From Spirochaetia bacterium (GTDB taxonomy: Bacteria > Spirochaetota > Leptospiria > Turneriellales > JAOUOS01), in contig JAOUOS010000007.1 in NCBI GenBank assembly GCA_029880285.1, forward strand, positions 1 to 64,000: a stretch of DNA of 64,000 nucleotides, given 5' to 3'. Below, piece by piece: positions 36,081 to 45,900 of the stretch. Position 1 is the first letter of the stretch; every line of letters starts with the position of its first letter. The notes under the pieces were generated by a model, which made no database searches, had not been told where the DNA came from, and saw only the letters and a list, made by a program, of their open reading frames with translations. Made by a program: the position numbers and the translations under genes.

Positions 36081-36145
36081 GTGTGAAACTGCCCGCGGTC
36101 GGTTGGCCTTCTGCCAGATACTGCGGGGGCAATGCCGTGGCATCC
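36081..36145. repeat. Dispersed repeat related to 47892-47953
   Basis: GTGAAACTGCCCGCGGTC, then TGGCCT-CTGCCAGATA and GCCGTGGCATC recur in reverse orientation at 47892-47953. It is GC-rich relative to its surroundings. No gene seen in 35976-36189. Confidence 0.6.
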
Positions 36146-36189
36146 GTACGATTGTTGTTACGAAAGATTTAAATATTATAATTGTTAAA

Positions 36190-36507
36190 TCAATACTCCA
36201 TCATCAGCACCTCAAACTCTTCTTCAAAACTTTGCTCTTCATGATGCTTCGATTGATTCTTCATATAGGCAAATATCCTTTCAAAAGACTGCTTATCTAC
36301 CGTAAAAGCACCGTAACCTCTTTGCCAGTACAAATCTTCAATTTCGTGTGAAGTATAACCCTTTATATTTTTTACCGTGACTGAAATTGAAACTTTCGCG
36401 GGTAGCGACAATAAAATATGAATCTGATCAAGATAACCGTTTAAGATATGCAGCCTGCCGCCCCATTCTTCAACCTTATCTTTCGTGTGTTCTCGTGTCA
36501 GGGAATT
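36190..36507 (-). pseudogene. REP-associated tyrosine transposase (Y1/RAYT), 5' truncated
   Basis: An open frame of about 105 codons from an upstream stop: EEWGGRLHILNGYLDQIHIL, LSLPAKVSISVTVKNIKG, WQRGYGAFTVDKQSFERIFA and NQSKHHEEQSFEEEFEVL. The NGYLDQIHILLSLP segment corresponds to the family HUH-type region but reads QIH, where the intact motif is usually HxH. The N-terminus is lost, replaced by the 87-bp repeat. RAYTs mobilise REP palindromes, which links it to the hairpins around it. Confidence 0.72.
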
Positions 36508-36539
36508 TTAAAACTTTTGATAAAAGTTTAATAAAATCA

Positions 36540-36626
36540 TTTGCAACCCATTTCTTTTTTGTAAAAGAAACGGGTTGCGCCCAAAGAAAACCCGAAACGG
36601 CTTGCGTCCGTGCAAGACGTTTCTCC
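36540..36626. repeat. 87-bp double-hairpin repeat, copy B
   Basis: Identical to 35036-35122 except one base (CTTGCGTCCG instead of CTTGCATCCG) and in the same orientation. It lies between the RAYT remnant and the end of the putative nuclease gene. Confidence 0.75.
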
Positions 36627-36658
36627 TGGGCGCATACTTCCTGTATGCGCTTTCGCCC

Positions 36659-37138
36659 TTAAAATGAATATATCTTTATATCTTCTTTCTCTTGATCATA
36701 CTCCCAGATTTCAACGCCTTTTGGGATCAAATGCCTGTAGCGCGAGATATAATAATTTGCCAAAGTTTGCGACTGGCCGTTTTTATCTTTTTTCTTTTTG
36801 TTCTCATCTTTTAAAACGAAAAATATTTTTCTATAGTCTTTAGGCGCAAGATGAAAATAATACATGGCTTCGTTCCATACCGACATTTTAGCGCTTGGCG
36901 CATTGTACCCGGCTGTCCATTTGTGCGATTTGCATTCTATAATGATTTTTTCTTGTTTCGAACCAAGGTCAAATTTATGCTCGCCTTTTTCTTTGCCGTT
37001 TGCGCTGATTTTCAATGATAAACCTCTTTCTAACGATAGGTTTAGTTTATTTTTAAAATACTCTTTAGCTTCATTCTCAAATAGCATACCTTTTTTTGGG
37101 TTGTCTGCGTTGTTTGATTTTTTTTGTTTGGTTGGCAT
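36659..37138 (-). CDS. Putative PD-(D/E)XK-type nuclease
   Basis: 159 residues. After a basic N-terminus (MPTKQKKSNNADNPKKG), KFDLGSKQEKIIIECKSHKW gives the D-(x)n-E-x-K core of restriction-endonuclease-like folds. SAKMSVWNEAMYYFHLAPKD and KIFFVLKDENK follow. The family is not one I can name. A 26-bp palindrome lies 16 bp upstream of its ATG and overlaps the stop of the HTH gene. The same palindrome core lies upstream of the HTH gene, so both are probably controlled by one regulator. Confidence 0.6.
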   Translation of the reverse strand: MPTKQKKSNNADNPKKGMLFENEAKEYFKNKLNLSLERGLSLKISANGKEKGEHKFDLGSKQEKIIIECKSHKWTAGYNAPSAKMSVWNEAMYYFHLAPKDYRKIFFVLKDENKKKKDKNGQSQTLANYYISRYRHLIPKGVEIWEYDQEKEDIKIYSF

Positions 37139-37153
37139 GTTTTAGGTTTCTAT

Positions 37154-37179
37154 ATTTTGTCGCACCGGTGCGACAAAAT
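37154..37179. promoter_or_regulatory. 26-bp palindrome upstream of the putative nuclease gene
   Basis: ATTTTGTCGCACCGGTGCGACAAAAT reads identically on both strands. It stands between the HTH gene (its last base is the last base of that gene's stop codon) and the nuclease start at 37138. It has the same core as 37680-37699. A terminator is less likely because no T-run follows on the minus strand, while the recurrence upstream of two adjacent genes suggests a dimeric operator. Confidence 0.65.
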
Positions 37180-37649
37180 TACAATTCATCTATAATATCT
37201 TCAATAAGAGCTTCAATTTCTGTAGATGCCATTGTTGGTTTTACTTTTTTAAATATTTCGATTTTCTTTTTTTCTCTTTTATGCGTATCTACTATTATTT
37301 TATCAATCGCATTGACGCCTTCTGTTATATGACGCATTTTTTTATGTCCAAATTCTACTGCTTTTTCTTTTGAAAAATATTTTTTATACTCATTTATTAA
37401 TTTTAGAATACTGATGTATACATAAATTGTCTGCCTCGAAAAACCCAATTCTTCTTCGCAGAACTGGGCAAAAGTTTTATATTTAACCCTGTATAATTTT
37501 TTCTTATTAATTAAAAAAATGCTTTGAGCCAACTCTATAAAACCTGTTTCAATTTTATACCTCGCTTGAAAAGCTTGAGAAACCAAGTTATTAAATTCTG
37601 CCAAATCTTTCGGGTCTTGCTTTTTTAATATTTTATCATTTCTACCCAT
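37179..37649 (-). CDS. HTH protein, possible regulator of the island
   Basis: 156 residues. Helix-rich; YKTFAQFCEEELGFSRQTIY followed by VYISILKLINEY looks like a helix-turn-helix, reminiscent of DUF3102 or of Borrelia plasmid partition proteins. The C-terminus is Lys-rich, then acidic (EIEALIEDIIDEL). ATG at 37649 is supported by AGGAGG 8 bases upstream. The palindrome at 37680-37699 lies in its promoter region and a copy stands before the next gene, so I infer that this protein binds the palindrome and regulates itself and the nuclease. Confidence 0.55.
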   Translation of the reverse strand: MGRNDKILKKQDPKDLAEFNNLVSQAFQARYKIETGFIELAQSIFLINKKKLYRVKYKTFAQFCEEELGFSRQTIYVYISILKLINEYKKYFSKEKAVEFGHKKMRHITEGVNAIDKIIVDTHKREKKKIEIFKKVKPTMASTEIEALIEDIIDEL

Positions 37650-37679
37650 TCATGAAGCCTCCTAAAATATTTTTACATA

Positions 37680-37699
37680 TTGTCGCACCGGTGCGACAA
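37680..37699. promoter_or_regulatory. 20-bp palindrome upstream of the HTH gene
   Basis: TTGTCGCACCGGTGCGACAA is a perfect palindrome 31 bp upstream of the HTH start codon and 10 bp beyond the end of the Mrr-like gene. It shares its full 20 bp with the palindrome at 37154-37179. Probable operator. Confidence 0.65.
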
Positions 37700-37708
37700 A
37701 ACTATATT

Positions 37709-38611
37709 CTACTCATTCGGCGCTAAAAAATATATTGGCTTTAATGGCAGCATAGATTTATCTTCATCAGTCATTTTCTCATAAAAATCTATCCATAAAT
37801 TAATGAACTTATTAATATCAATTAATTCAACATGAGTATGGGAATCGCGTGTAAATTGAGTTGCGTCTGATGTGAAACCGCCTGATGCTACAAATATAGC
37901 TATTTCGCCCTCTTTAGAAAGAACGCCCATTAACTGCTTTATCTCTTTTGCTGTAGCTTTTGTATCGGGTCGGTGTTTCACCTGAAGTTTTATTCGAGGA
38001 TTTTTTGCGCCAAGTGGATCTTGATATGCAATAATATCGATACCGCCGTCTTTACCTTTAGGCGCTACAAAAGGGGTAAAATAACCCATGCCTCTTAGCA
38101 ACGCGGCAACCAAGTCTTGAAATTCATAAGGATTTTTAGCATAAATATATTTTTTTAAACCTTCAAGAGCCTCCTCTTCTTTTTGTGTTAATGTTAAATC
38201 TTGTATATCACTTTCTTCTTCAACAGTTTCATCATCATCAATGTCAGATTTTTTATTTTCAAGCTGCCATGTTTTGTATGCATCTATGATTTTTTGTAAA
38301 AGCTTTTCTTCTGATAATTTTAATGCTTCAACGCCCTCAGGTGTTAAATACCAGATACCTCTATTTTTTCTAAGAAGACCAGCTTTCATACAGTTAATTG
38401 TATAAAAATGTAAAATAGATTCCCATCGAATATAGCCGGTTTTTTCATAACGTACTTTTTCCCATTCGCTTAATTCTACAGTTTCACTAATTTTTTCTAC
38501 CACATCTTTACCGGGCAGTTGATTGCCATTTTCTTTTAATATTTTGAAAGCCGCATAAATAGTTTTCGCGGCGGTTTGTTTGCTAGGGGCTAATTTTGTC
38601 ATTTGAGTCAA
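37709..38611 (-). CDS. Mrr-like restriction endonuclease
   Basis: 300 residues. The N-terminal 110 residues form an Mrr_N-type winged helix (TGYIRWESILHFYTINCMKA, GLLRKNRGIWYLTPEG). An acidic linker (SDIDDDETVEEESD) leads to the nuclease domain: LVAALLRGMGYFTPF, then GKDGGIDIIAYQDPLGAKNP and LQVKHR, the D-x(n)-Q-x-K variant of the PD-(D/E)XK core. GEIAIFVASGGFTSDATQFT matches the usual end of Mrr_cat. Mrr enzymes cut modified DNA, but the recognition target here is unknown. Confidence 0.85.
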   Translation of the reverse strand: MTQMTKLAPSKQTAAKTIYAAFKILKENGNQLPGKDVVEKISETVELSEWEKVRYEKTGYIRWESILHFYTINCMKAGLLRKNRGIWYLTPEGVEALKLSEEKLLQKIIDAYKTWQLENKKSDIDDDETVEEESDIQDLTLTQKEEEALEGLKKYIYAKNPYEFQDLVAALLRGMGYFTPFVAPKGKDGGIDIIAYQDPLGAKNPRIKLQVKHRPDTKATAKEIKQLMGVLSKEGEIAIFVASGGFTSDATQFTRDSHTHVELIDINKFINLWIDFYEKMTDEDKSMLPLKPIYFLAPNE

Positions 38612-38717
38612 TTTAAAAGATTATTTATCGCGATCAACAACTTTTCATTTTAGCCATATCAAAAACTTTTCTGGGAATTCTCTTTTATCCCGCAACAGGC
38701 TAATTAATTTTATAGAC

Positions 38718-38960
38718 TTAAATTATAATTCCCGGTTTATTGCAAGTGTTAACAGCAACTGTTTCATTAGCTGTTTCTGTATCAATATTATCAATTTCAG
38801 TTAAAATTAATAATAAATGTTTGCCGTATTTCTTAGGCAGGGGGTTAAGATTATCAATATGTTCAATCGCTCCATCAAGCCATAAGCGCTCTTCGGGCGT
38901 TAGGTCATTTGATTTATATTTTTTAATAAACCTCTTTAATTTATCTAGTCTTATATTCAT
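38718..38960 (-). CDS. Hypothetical small protein
   Basis: 80 residues. The N-terminal helix (NIRLDKLKRFIKKYKSN) is basic, then DLTPEERLWLDGAIEHIDN and LPKKYGKHLLLILTEI. The C-terminus is low complexity. No recognised family and no clear TA partner. Located between the Mrr-like gene and the SIR2-associated pair. Coding status is moderate because no overlapping alternative is convincing. Confidence 0.4.
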   Translation of the reverse strand: MNIRLDKLKRFIKKYKSNDLTPEERLWLDGAIEHIDNLNPLPKKYGKHLLLILTEIDNIDTETANETVAVNTCNKPGIII

Positions 38961-38993
38961 AATATTATCTCTTATAATACATCTCTCTCATTC

Positions 38994-39046
38994 TGTTAGC
39001 CACGGGTTGCTCGTACCGGCTAAGCCGGTGAAACCGGTGGCTAACA
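38994..39046. repeat. Nested hairpin repeat
   Basis: TGTTAGCCAC (38994-39003) pairs with GTGGCTAACA (39037-39046), and ACCGGC-TAA-GCCGGT (39015-39029) forms an inner hairpin. Similar GGCGAAGCCGGTGAA text occurs near 33212. It lies just past the end of the 940-residue gene. Confidence 0.6.
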
Positions 39047-39061
39047 AAATATGAATTCTCA

Positions 39062-41863
39062 TTATTTCCCCTTCAGTTCCAAAACTGCCTCAAACTCAAA
39101 AAATCCAATCGAACCCATTTTATGAACCAAGTCTTCTGCTTTATCCGCGACTATTTGTTTTTTATGAATAATCGTCTTTTCTAATATACTTTTTATTAAG
39201 TCAGGCTCTAAATAATGATGAAACTCTGGTTCATGTTTTTTTATTATATTTTCAAGAATTAAAAGAATCTTTTCTTCTCTAGTTTTTATGTTTTCTAAAA
39301 TATACTTTAAAATGTTTCTCAATGCATGGCCTTCAAATAAACTTCTTTCTGAAATTATTTCTAATGTTTCAAATAGCCATTTTTTTCCAAATTGATCTGA
39401 ATTTATCCACCACCAGATATTTTTAAATTCATTTCGCTTATAATTCTCTTTTCGCTTTTCAACAAGTACTTTTAGTCTTGTAATTATTTTTTTATCTACC
39501 TTGGTTTTATTTTTTTCAGGCAATGCCTGACCTATATATGTAATGACATGTTCTTTTAGCTCATTTTTTGCATTTTCATAAAAATCTTTCATTATTTTAT
39601 CATCATAATTTATATAGCCACGCCAATATAATTCGATAATATGTTCAACAAATCTGTCATCCGGCTTTGTTGGCTTTGTTTCTTCATTAAGTTCCCCCAA
39701 AAAATTCTCATATTGTGGTTTTAATATTTCAAATACTAAATGATGTGGTCTGCAATATTTAATGAAAGTGTACATTACAGCTTGCCAGTGTTTATAATTT
39801 TCTTTTGAAAAAATTATATTTACCTTGCTTTTTAACCATACTTTGTCAAAATTAAATAATGCGTTAATTTTTGCCCCTAAGACAGATCTTACAATTAAGG
39901 TTTTTTCAAGTTCTAAAATATTTTCTATTTTATTTTTAACCTTGGGAACATCAGAAAAATTATTTGCGATATGATTTTCTTTTAACCATAGACAATATAA
40001 AATAGTATTTTCTAACGCATAACTTCTCACTCTATTTAACGCAGAAGAAAATGGTTCAAGCCCATTATCTCTTTCTAATTCAGGGTCTTTTGATTCTAAA
40101 CCGGTTGAAATAATTTCCCATATTATATCGTTATTCTCTGATAAGAAGTTATTACTCTTACTTAAAAAACCTTTTCGAATTAACCATTGTATACTTTTAC
40201 TCAATTCATTTTCAATTATAAAGTCATAGCTTTTAATTAGCGTTTTTATTAAACTAAAAATATTTTGCCAATCAAATTTAGTTTCTCTTGAAGCCAGCTC
40301 TCGATATGCATGAAATAGATGAGGCAATATTTCTTTATGAATATTCTTAAATTTATGAATTTCTGGTGTATATTTTTCATGATTATTTATGATGAGTTGT
40401 TCTATTTCTCTGCCAAGACCTACGGCCTCTGACATGCCAAAATCTTTTTCTTTTGGTTTGTATTTTTCAAGATAATTTATTAATTCATTAACTGAAAACT
40501 TTTCTAGCTCTACAATATACTTAGGGCTAATAGGCCCTGTCTCGTCATCACCAATATAGCTTGAATATTCAGGGTTTTCAGGCTTCCCATATTTTTCAAC
40601 TAAATAATTATATTTATTTAGCCATTTGCCCTTAAGGTAATCGGCGATAACAGAAAGTTTTTTTAATTGTTCCCATTCAGTTAGCTCTATTTCGTCTTTT
40701 TGGGTAAACGGCTTGCCTGAAATTGGTGATATTGCAAATTTTCCGTTTTCTTTTGTGAATTCAGTAATATCATATTCATCAATAAATTTTAAAATTTGCG
40801 ACTTATCTTTTTCGCTTAATTTATGGTAATACTGCTTCAATAATATAGCATATTCATTCCAAAGGCCTACTTCCCACATGGTTTTTTTGTTTAAAAGTAT
40901 ATCTCTTACTTTTTCTTTTTGCTTATGTATACCTACTAAATGAAATGCTATTCTAATAAAGACATGCCATTCTTTTATTATGAGTGAGCCATATATTTTT
41001 TCAAATTCATTTTGGTTTTTCTCTAATATAAAATCGCAAATATCAATAATTGTATCAATTAAAATATCAAAAATAGTATCCGTCGAGAAATTTCGCGCAT
41101 CGATATTTTGCCTTGTGATATATGAGAAATCTTCAGGTTTCGCTTCTTCTTTTCGTTTATTTAAATTTAAGAATTTATCCAGCAAATTAATAAAAAATAA
41201 TAAAGCGTTTATTTCGTCTTTTTCTAAAAAAGAAGGTTGTATATCGGTAATAAAGTTTTTATAATTCCATGAATCCATTTTGGCTCTTGCCTCGGTATTT
41301 TTATCATAATCACTTGAGGTTTTTGAGAGTTCTACAAAGCCTAAAACAACTTCAGCTAATTCAAAGGCTATTTTATTTTCCTTATTTGCAATAAAAGTTT
41401 TAATAAGTAAACTTAAATTCTTATTGTCATATGAAAAAATATATTCTTGCTTATTTAGCCAAATAATTTCTTTCAACATAATTTTTTTAGCATATTCTAG
41501 AGGCATTTTAGCTGCGGCATTTATATATTCAATATGAATGCGTTGGTTTTCAGTATCTGGAATATTTAGAATAATATCAGATACTTCTTTTGGCTTTTCA
41601 TTTGAAATTCTTTCTAAATAAAAAGATTCACACCAATAAGGATAAGTTAAACCATTATCTTTTTTGATAGGCTCGGGCGGTTCAAAAAAATAATCATCTT
41701 TCAGATATTCTAACCAATTTTTATCAAATTTTTTATTAAAAACATATTCTTTTAGAATAGAATATTCAAGTATATATTTTTTGACTATATCATAGGCTTC
41801 CATAGATGGTTTCTCTTCAAGAATTTTATCTACTTCTTTTTTTATATTAAAAAACTTTTTCAT
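39062..41863 (-). CDS. Large protein of unknown fold, partner of the SIR2 protein
   Basis: About 933 residues from ATG 41863, which follows the SIR2 stop as TAATATG; a start at 41884 would add seven residues and overlap the SIR2 gene. It is almost wholly helical with many Trp, Tyr and charged residues, suggesting HEAT/TPR-like repeats. The C-terminal section (NEFKNIWWWINSDQFGKKWL, then LEIISERSLFEGHALRNIL) recalls from memory the DUF4020 region found in some SIR2 proteins. No catalytic motif is seen. Tight coupling to a SIR2 NADase suggests a sensor or activator in an anti-phage system. Confidence 0.6.
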   Translation of the reverse strand: MKKFFNIKKEVDKILEEKPSMEAYDIVKKYILEYSILKEYVFNKKFDKNWLEYLKDDYFFEPPEPIKKDNGLTYPYWCESFYLERISNEKPKEVSDIILNIPDTENQRIHIEYINAAAKMPLEYAKKIMLKEIIWLNKQEYIFSYDNKNLSLLIKTFIANKENKIAFELAEVVLGFVELSKTSSDYDKNTEARAKMDSWNYKNFITDIQPSFLEKDEINALLFFINLLDKFLNLNKRKEEAKPEDFSYITRQNIDARNFSTDTIFDILIDTIIDICDFILEKNQNEFEKIYGSLIIKEWHVFIRIAFHLVGIHKQKEKVRDILLNKKTMWEVGLWNEYAILLKQYYHKLSEKDKSQILKFIDEYDITEFTKENGKFAISPISGKPFTQKDEIELTEWEQLKKLSVIADYLKGKWLNKYNYLVEKYGKPENPEYSSYIGDDETGPISPKYIVELEKFSVNELINYLEKYKPKEKDFGMSEAVGLGREIEQLIINNHEKYTPEIHKFKNIHKEILPHLFHAYRELASRETKFDWQNIFSLIKTLIKSYDFIIENELSKSIQWLIRKGFLSKSNNFLSENNDIIWEIISTGLESKDPELERDNGLEPFSSALNRVRSYALENTILYCLWLKENHIANNFSDVPKVKNKIENILELEKTLIVRSVLGAKINALFNFDKVWLKSKVNIIFSKENYKHWQAVMYTFIKYCRPHHLVFEILKPQYENFLGELNEETKPTKPDDRFVEHIIELYWRGYINYDDKIMKDFYENAKNELKEHVITYIGQALPEKNKTKVDKKIITRLKVLVEKRKENYKRNEFKNIWWWINSDQFGKKWLFETLEIISERSLFEGHALRNILKYILENIKTREEKILLILENIIKKHEPEFHHYLEPDLIKSILEKTIIHKKQIVADKAEDLVHKMGSIGFFEFEAVLELKGK

Positions 41864-41864
41864 A

Positions 41865-42890
41865 TTATATCTCTGGGATGTCATTTTCTTTTGCCAAACT
41901 CCTTGAACGGTTCTTATGTTTCAAATTAATGTTCTCAAATTCATTAATAATAAACTGATCAGCTAGATCAAAATTTTCAAATAATAGCAATTTTATGCAT
42001 AGTGTTTCATACCTTCTTATTTCTTCTCTTATTCTATTTTGTATATCTGACTTCTTTTTCAATCTTATATCCGATTCTTTTATTTTCTTAATTATTGATT
42101 CCATTGAAGTTATGTAATACCTACTTATATATTTTTGTCTATCTTTATAATTATATTTATTATTATAATCAATAAGTTTTTGTATAATTATATTACTTGT
42201 CTCAATAATTTTAAGAATATTTTCTTCAAAAATATTAAAACCATAAAATAAAGTATTTTCCGTAGTTAATATATATTTAATTATTATGGGTAGTATAGAT
42301 TCGTTATATGCTTTTTCAAAAGTTCTAAAACCAAATACTAATTCCTGAGTTGGTGTTTTATATTCTTCATTATCTGATATACAACCATGAATATACATTA
42401 CTTTTGGCCTGTTAGTATTTTTATGAGACTTAAATATGTTAAATAAATTTGGATATACAAATATCTCAATACCCTTATGTTGTTTGCCAAATTTTTCAAT
42501 TTTATCAATAATATCGCTTTCAAAATTAGTTGTTATAATATAGTTTGCTTTACTTAACAAGATATCATCAATTAATTTTCTATTAAAAGGAAAGAATTTA
42601 TTAAAATGTTTTTTTAATGATGTTTCATAGTTTTCAAAATTCATATTTATTAATTTATCTATATGTAATTTCAAATATTTTATACTGGCATTTTTTTCCT
42701 CTCTTATCTTTATCTTGCAATCCACAGAAATATTTTTGACACAGCCATACCATTTTTGAAGACCTTGATTAGACACACCTGCGCCAATAAAAATACTGAA
42801 ATCTTTTTCTATAATTTCTTTAAAATCTTGAATATTATTTTTATTCTTTTGTAGTAGGGCTTCATCTAAATATTTATTCATCAAATCCAT
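41865..42890 (-). CDS. SIR2-domain protein, putative NAD-degrading effector
   Basis: 341 residues. SIR2 motifs are intact: FSIFIGAGVSN (about 32-41, nucleotide-binding), ANYIITTNFESDI (Asn122 in TTN) and VMYIHGCISDNE (His168 in IHG), then LFYGFNIFEENIL. In defence proteins such as ThsA and DSR these residues cleave NAD. The last 100 residues are helical and Lys-rich. The downstream 940-residue gene starts at or across its stop, so the two are a translational unit. It is AT-rich compared with the type IIG gene upstream. The activity is inference. Confidence 0.75.
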   Translation of the reverse strand: MDLMNKYLDEALLQKNKNNIQDFKEIIEKDFSIFIGAGVSNQGLQKWYGCVKNISVDCKIKIREEKNASIKYLKLHIDKLINMNFENYETSLKKHFNKFFPFNRKLIDDILLSKANYIITTNFESDIIDKIEKFGKQHKGIEIFVYPNLFNIFKSHKNTNRPKVMYIHGCISDNEEYKTPTQELVFGFRTFEKAYNESILPIIIKYILTTENTLFYGFNIFEENILKIIETSNIIIQKLIDYNNKYNYKDRQKYISRYYITSMESIIKKIKESDIRLKKKSDIQNRIREEIRRYETLCIKLLLFENFDLADQFIINEFENINLKHKNRSRSLAKENDIPEI

Positions 42891-42923
42891 ATCTAATCTT
42901 AATTATTGCTTTTTATACTCTCA

Positions 42924-42943
42924 CCCACGGCTATAGCCGTGGG
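42924..42943. repeat. 20-bp perfect palindrome
   Basis: CCCACGGCTATAGCCGTGGG, followed by CTAC, lies between the type IIG gene and the SIR2 gene. The same arms with a long loop are at 34291-34327. It could also weaken read-through between the two genes. Confidence 0.65.
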
Positions 42944-42955
42944 CTACTTTTCCCC

Positions 42956-45900
42956 CTAATTATTTTCAACAATTTTAATTTCTGCCTCTGTAAGATCGTA
43001 AAGCCGATACACCAACCTGTCAATCTCCCTGTCAGTCGCGTCAATCTCGCGTTGCACTCTGGTCTTCTCATGCGGCGTTGGTATTTCGGGCAGTCGCTTA
43101 TTTAACGTTAACATTCTATCAACAAGCTGAACCATTTGGTTGTGCATCGCTTTGTCGTCGGGGTTGTCGAAGTCGATGACGCGAATGGGGAGTTGCTTAA
43201 ATTCTGCTACTCTAATTTTTGGAAATAAATCATCAAATTCATTTTTTATATACCGAAAACAATAAACATAAAGTTTTGAGGCCAATAGACCTTGCGCATA
43301 TTTAATATTCAATTTATGATTTTCTTTCAATTTTGCATTGTACAAACTTCGATCATTTATGAAGTCTTCATCTAAGTAAGTTGATATTAATGTTTCACCC
43401 AAGATTTCTCTTAATAAAATACGCTCACCTGAAAAATATTTCATATCCCTGGGCGCCGCCAGCCACTTACCATAACTAATAAAATGCTCGTTATCCCATA
43501 AATAGTTATATCGCGATACATGCTTGCCTCTTATTTCAGGAACAAATGTTTTATCCTTTTTATAATTAGCATGATATATTTTATTTTTTATTGTTTCTGC
43601 ACTCTGACCTGTATACTTATCATATGGATTCACGCCTCTGGTTATATCGAAAATATCATTAAAAGTGAATTTAAGAGATTTAAATTTATCTATAATTTTA
43701 CCTACTGTTTCATTTATATTTACATCAAAAACAAAATCAATATTTGAACGAAGTTTTTCTTGAGAATAATCATGCAATTTTTCAAATTTATTTTTGTATT
43801 CATATATTTTAATCTTGGTGTTTGCCTTTGATTCATGGTTTGCAGCAATAAAAACTAATGCATCTACAGAAGCTCCCTTAAAAACATTTGCTAAGTTTGG
43901 CACAATCTTTAGAAATGAAATTTTATCTAATAAATATTTTCTTAAATTTTTCATCATTAAATTTTTTAACCACGAATTTGGCGTTATAAAGCTTATCGAA
44001 CCATTTTTCTTAGCAATTGTCACAGCTTGCTCAATAAATAAAGGATATAAATCTAACTGATATTGTGCAGAAACATATTTACTTTGAAAAAAATTTTTCT
44101 CATGAGTACTCAAACCAAACACATACGGCGGGTTCCCAATCACCACATCAAACCCGCCGCTTTTAGCATTTTTTCTTGAATCGTCGCGGTCGTCGAGTGA
44201 ATCGCTTTGCGATTTGTATCGAGACACGCCGCGACCAAATATCTCCGGCCATTCTTCTTCCCAGTCAAAAACATTTATTTTTTCTTTCTCATCTTCGCTC
44301 ATCGTTTCAAACAAATTCTGCTGAACACCCGCTTCAGACGGTCGCCGAGTGCCCCGAAGGGGTGTATCGAGGCGACGAGACGACTCAGGCGACCCATAAA
44401 AATCACTCCCTATCAACGAGTTCCCGCATTTGATGTTGTTACCCAAATCGGGCAGTACGCGTTCGTGAAAAATCTTCATTTGTGAATTGATGGTTTCTTT
44501 GCTTTCGTCTTCAAGAACTTTAAGCAATAGGTTTAGTTTGGTAACTTCTACGGCCTGCGGGTCTATGTCTACGCCGAAGATGTTGTTGGTTAAAATTTTC
44601 TTTTTTTCAGATGTGGTTAAATACCACTGATTGCCCGCGCCTTTGAATACGGCTTTCTTAAATTTTTCAGGAGTGTGGCTGGCGTACCAGTCTCTGTGCC
44701 ATTTTAACAGGTAGTCGTATGCCGCTATTAAAAAAGAGCCCGAGCCGCACGCGGGGTCAACCAGCCTTAGCGGGTTGTGGCCCTTTGCTTCACCGGCAAT
44801 CATTCGCGGAGTCTTGTTTTTTAACGCCTCGCCCAGTGTGTTTTCTACGATGTAATCGACTATGTATTTGGGGGTATAGTAGACCCCGCCGGCTTTTCGC
44901 ACTTCGGGTTTTTCTTCTACAATGGCCGATTTGCCTTTGGGTACAATTACCTTGCCTAAAAATTGTTCGTAAACGTTGCCCAAAATGTCGGCCGATATTA
45001 CCGAAAATTCATAGGGGCTGTCGGGATAATAAAGCCGCGATAATATTTCTTTTAATATTTTATCGTCAATGGTGATGCCGGGTGTTACCGTATCGGGCGG
45101 AGTGTTTATTTCTTTTTCTTGTTTGAAGTGAAATAGCCCCGAGTTGTATTTTTTATCTGCCTTATCGAAAATTGAAAACAGATTTTTGTATATTTCTTTT
45201 TTGGCGCATAAATTTCTCAGTTGTTCGTAATCTTCAATACCCCTGTCTTCGCAAATTCTTAAAAACAAAACGCGGTCTATGGTCAGTTGCACGGCATAAT
45301 TGATTTCTCTGGTTGAAAGGTTGTTTCTAAGCGCGATGTTTTTGGCCAGCTCAAAGCGCCACTTTTCAATTTCTTTTAAGAATTCTCTATCTACGGTTGA
45401 GGTGCCTTTTTTGGCTTTGGCGTCGCGCGCGTAGTTGTCAAAACTTCCCTTAAAAATGGCTTCTTTTGAAAACGTGTTATAAAGATAATCCCAGTGCTTT
45501 TCGTATTCGTTAAAACTGCAGTAAAAAACACGGGCGGTAGAGGCCTTATCGTCAGGTTTAGGACGGATGGATGTATCGTATACGGCAAACTCTTCAAAGT
45601 CAGAAAGTATAGATAAAGGCAAACCCGCGCTCCACGCGTAACGTCTTATCTGGTAGGCAGAGGGTATTTCTTCTTTAATAAATACCGACGGTTTTTTAGC
45701 TTCTAAGAAAAATTTTCTTACCCCGCCAATTCTAAAAGAATAATCGGGCGCCTTCATACTGCCGCCTACTTTTACAGAGTCTTCGTGAATCACTTCTTTG
45801 TAGGCTTCGTGGTGGCCCTGTTTGTTGGCCATATCCCAGCCCAGGGCTTCAAAAAACGGATCTAAATATTCTTTACGTAAACGGGCCTCGTTATAAGTGT

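Noticed and set aside
37154..37699. Palindromes at 37154 and 37680 as intrinsic terminators
   Set aside because: No T-run follows either stem on the minus strand, while both lie upstream of start codons at regulator-like distances.
38994..39046. attC-like hairpin GTTAGCC/GGCTAAC
   Set aside because: The core breaks the GTTRRRY rule at one position, and it is a REP-like nested palindrome like others nearby.
44719..45075. Plus-strand frames inside the type IIG gene
   Set aside because: Shadows of the minus-strand methylase frame, whose motifs are intact.
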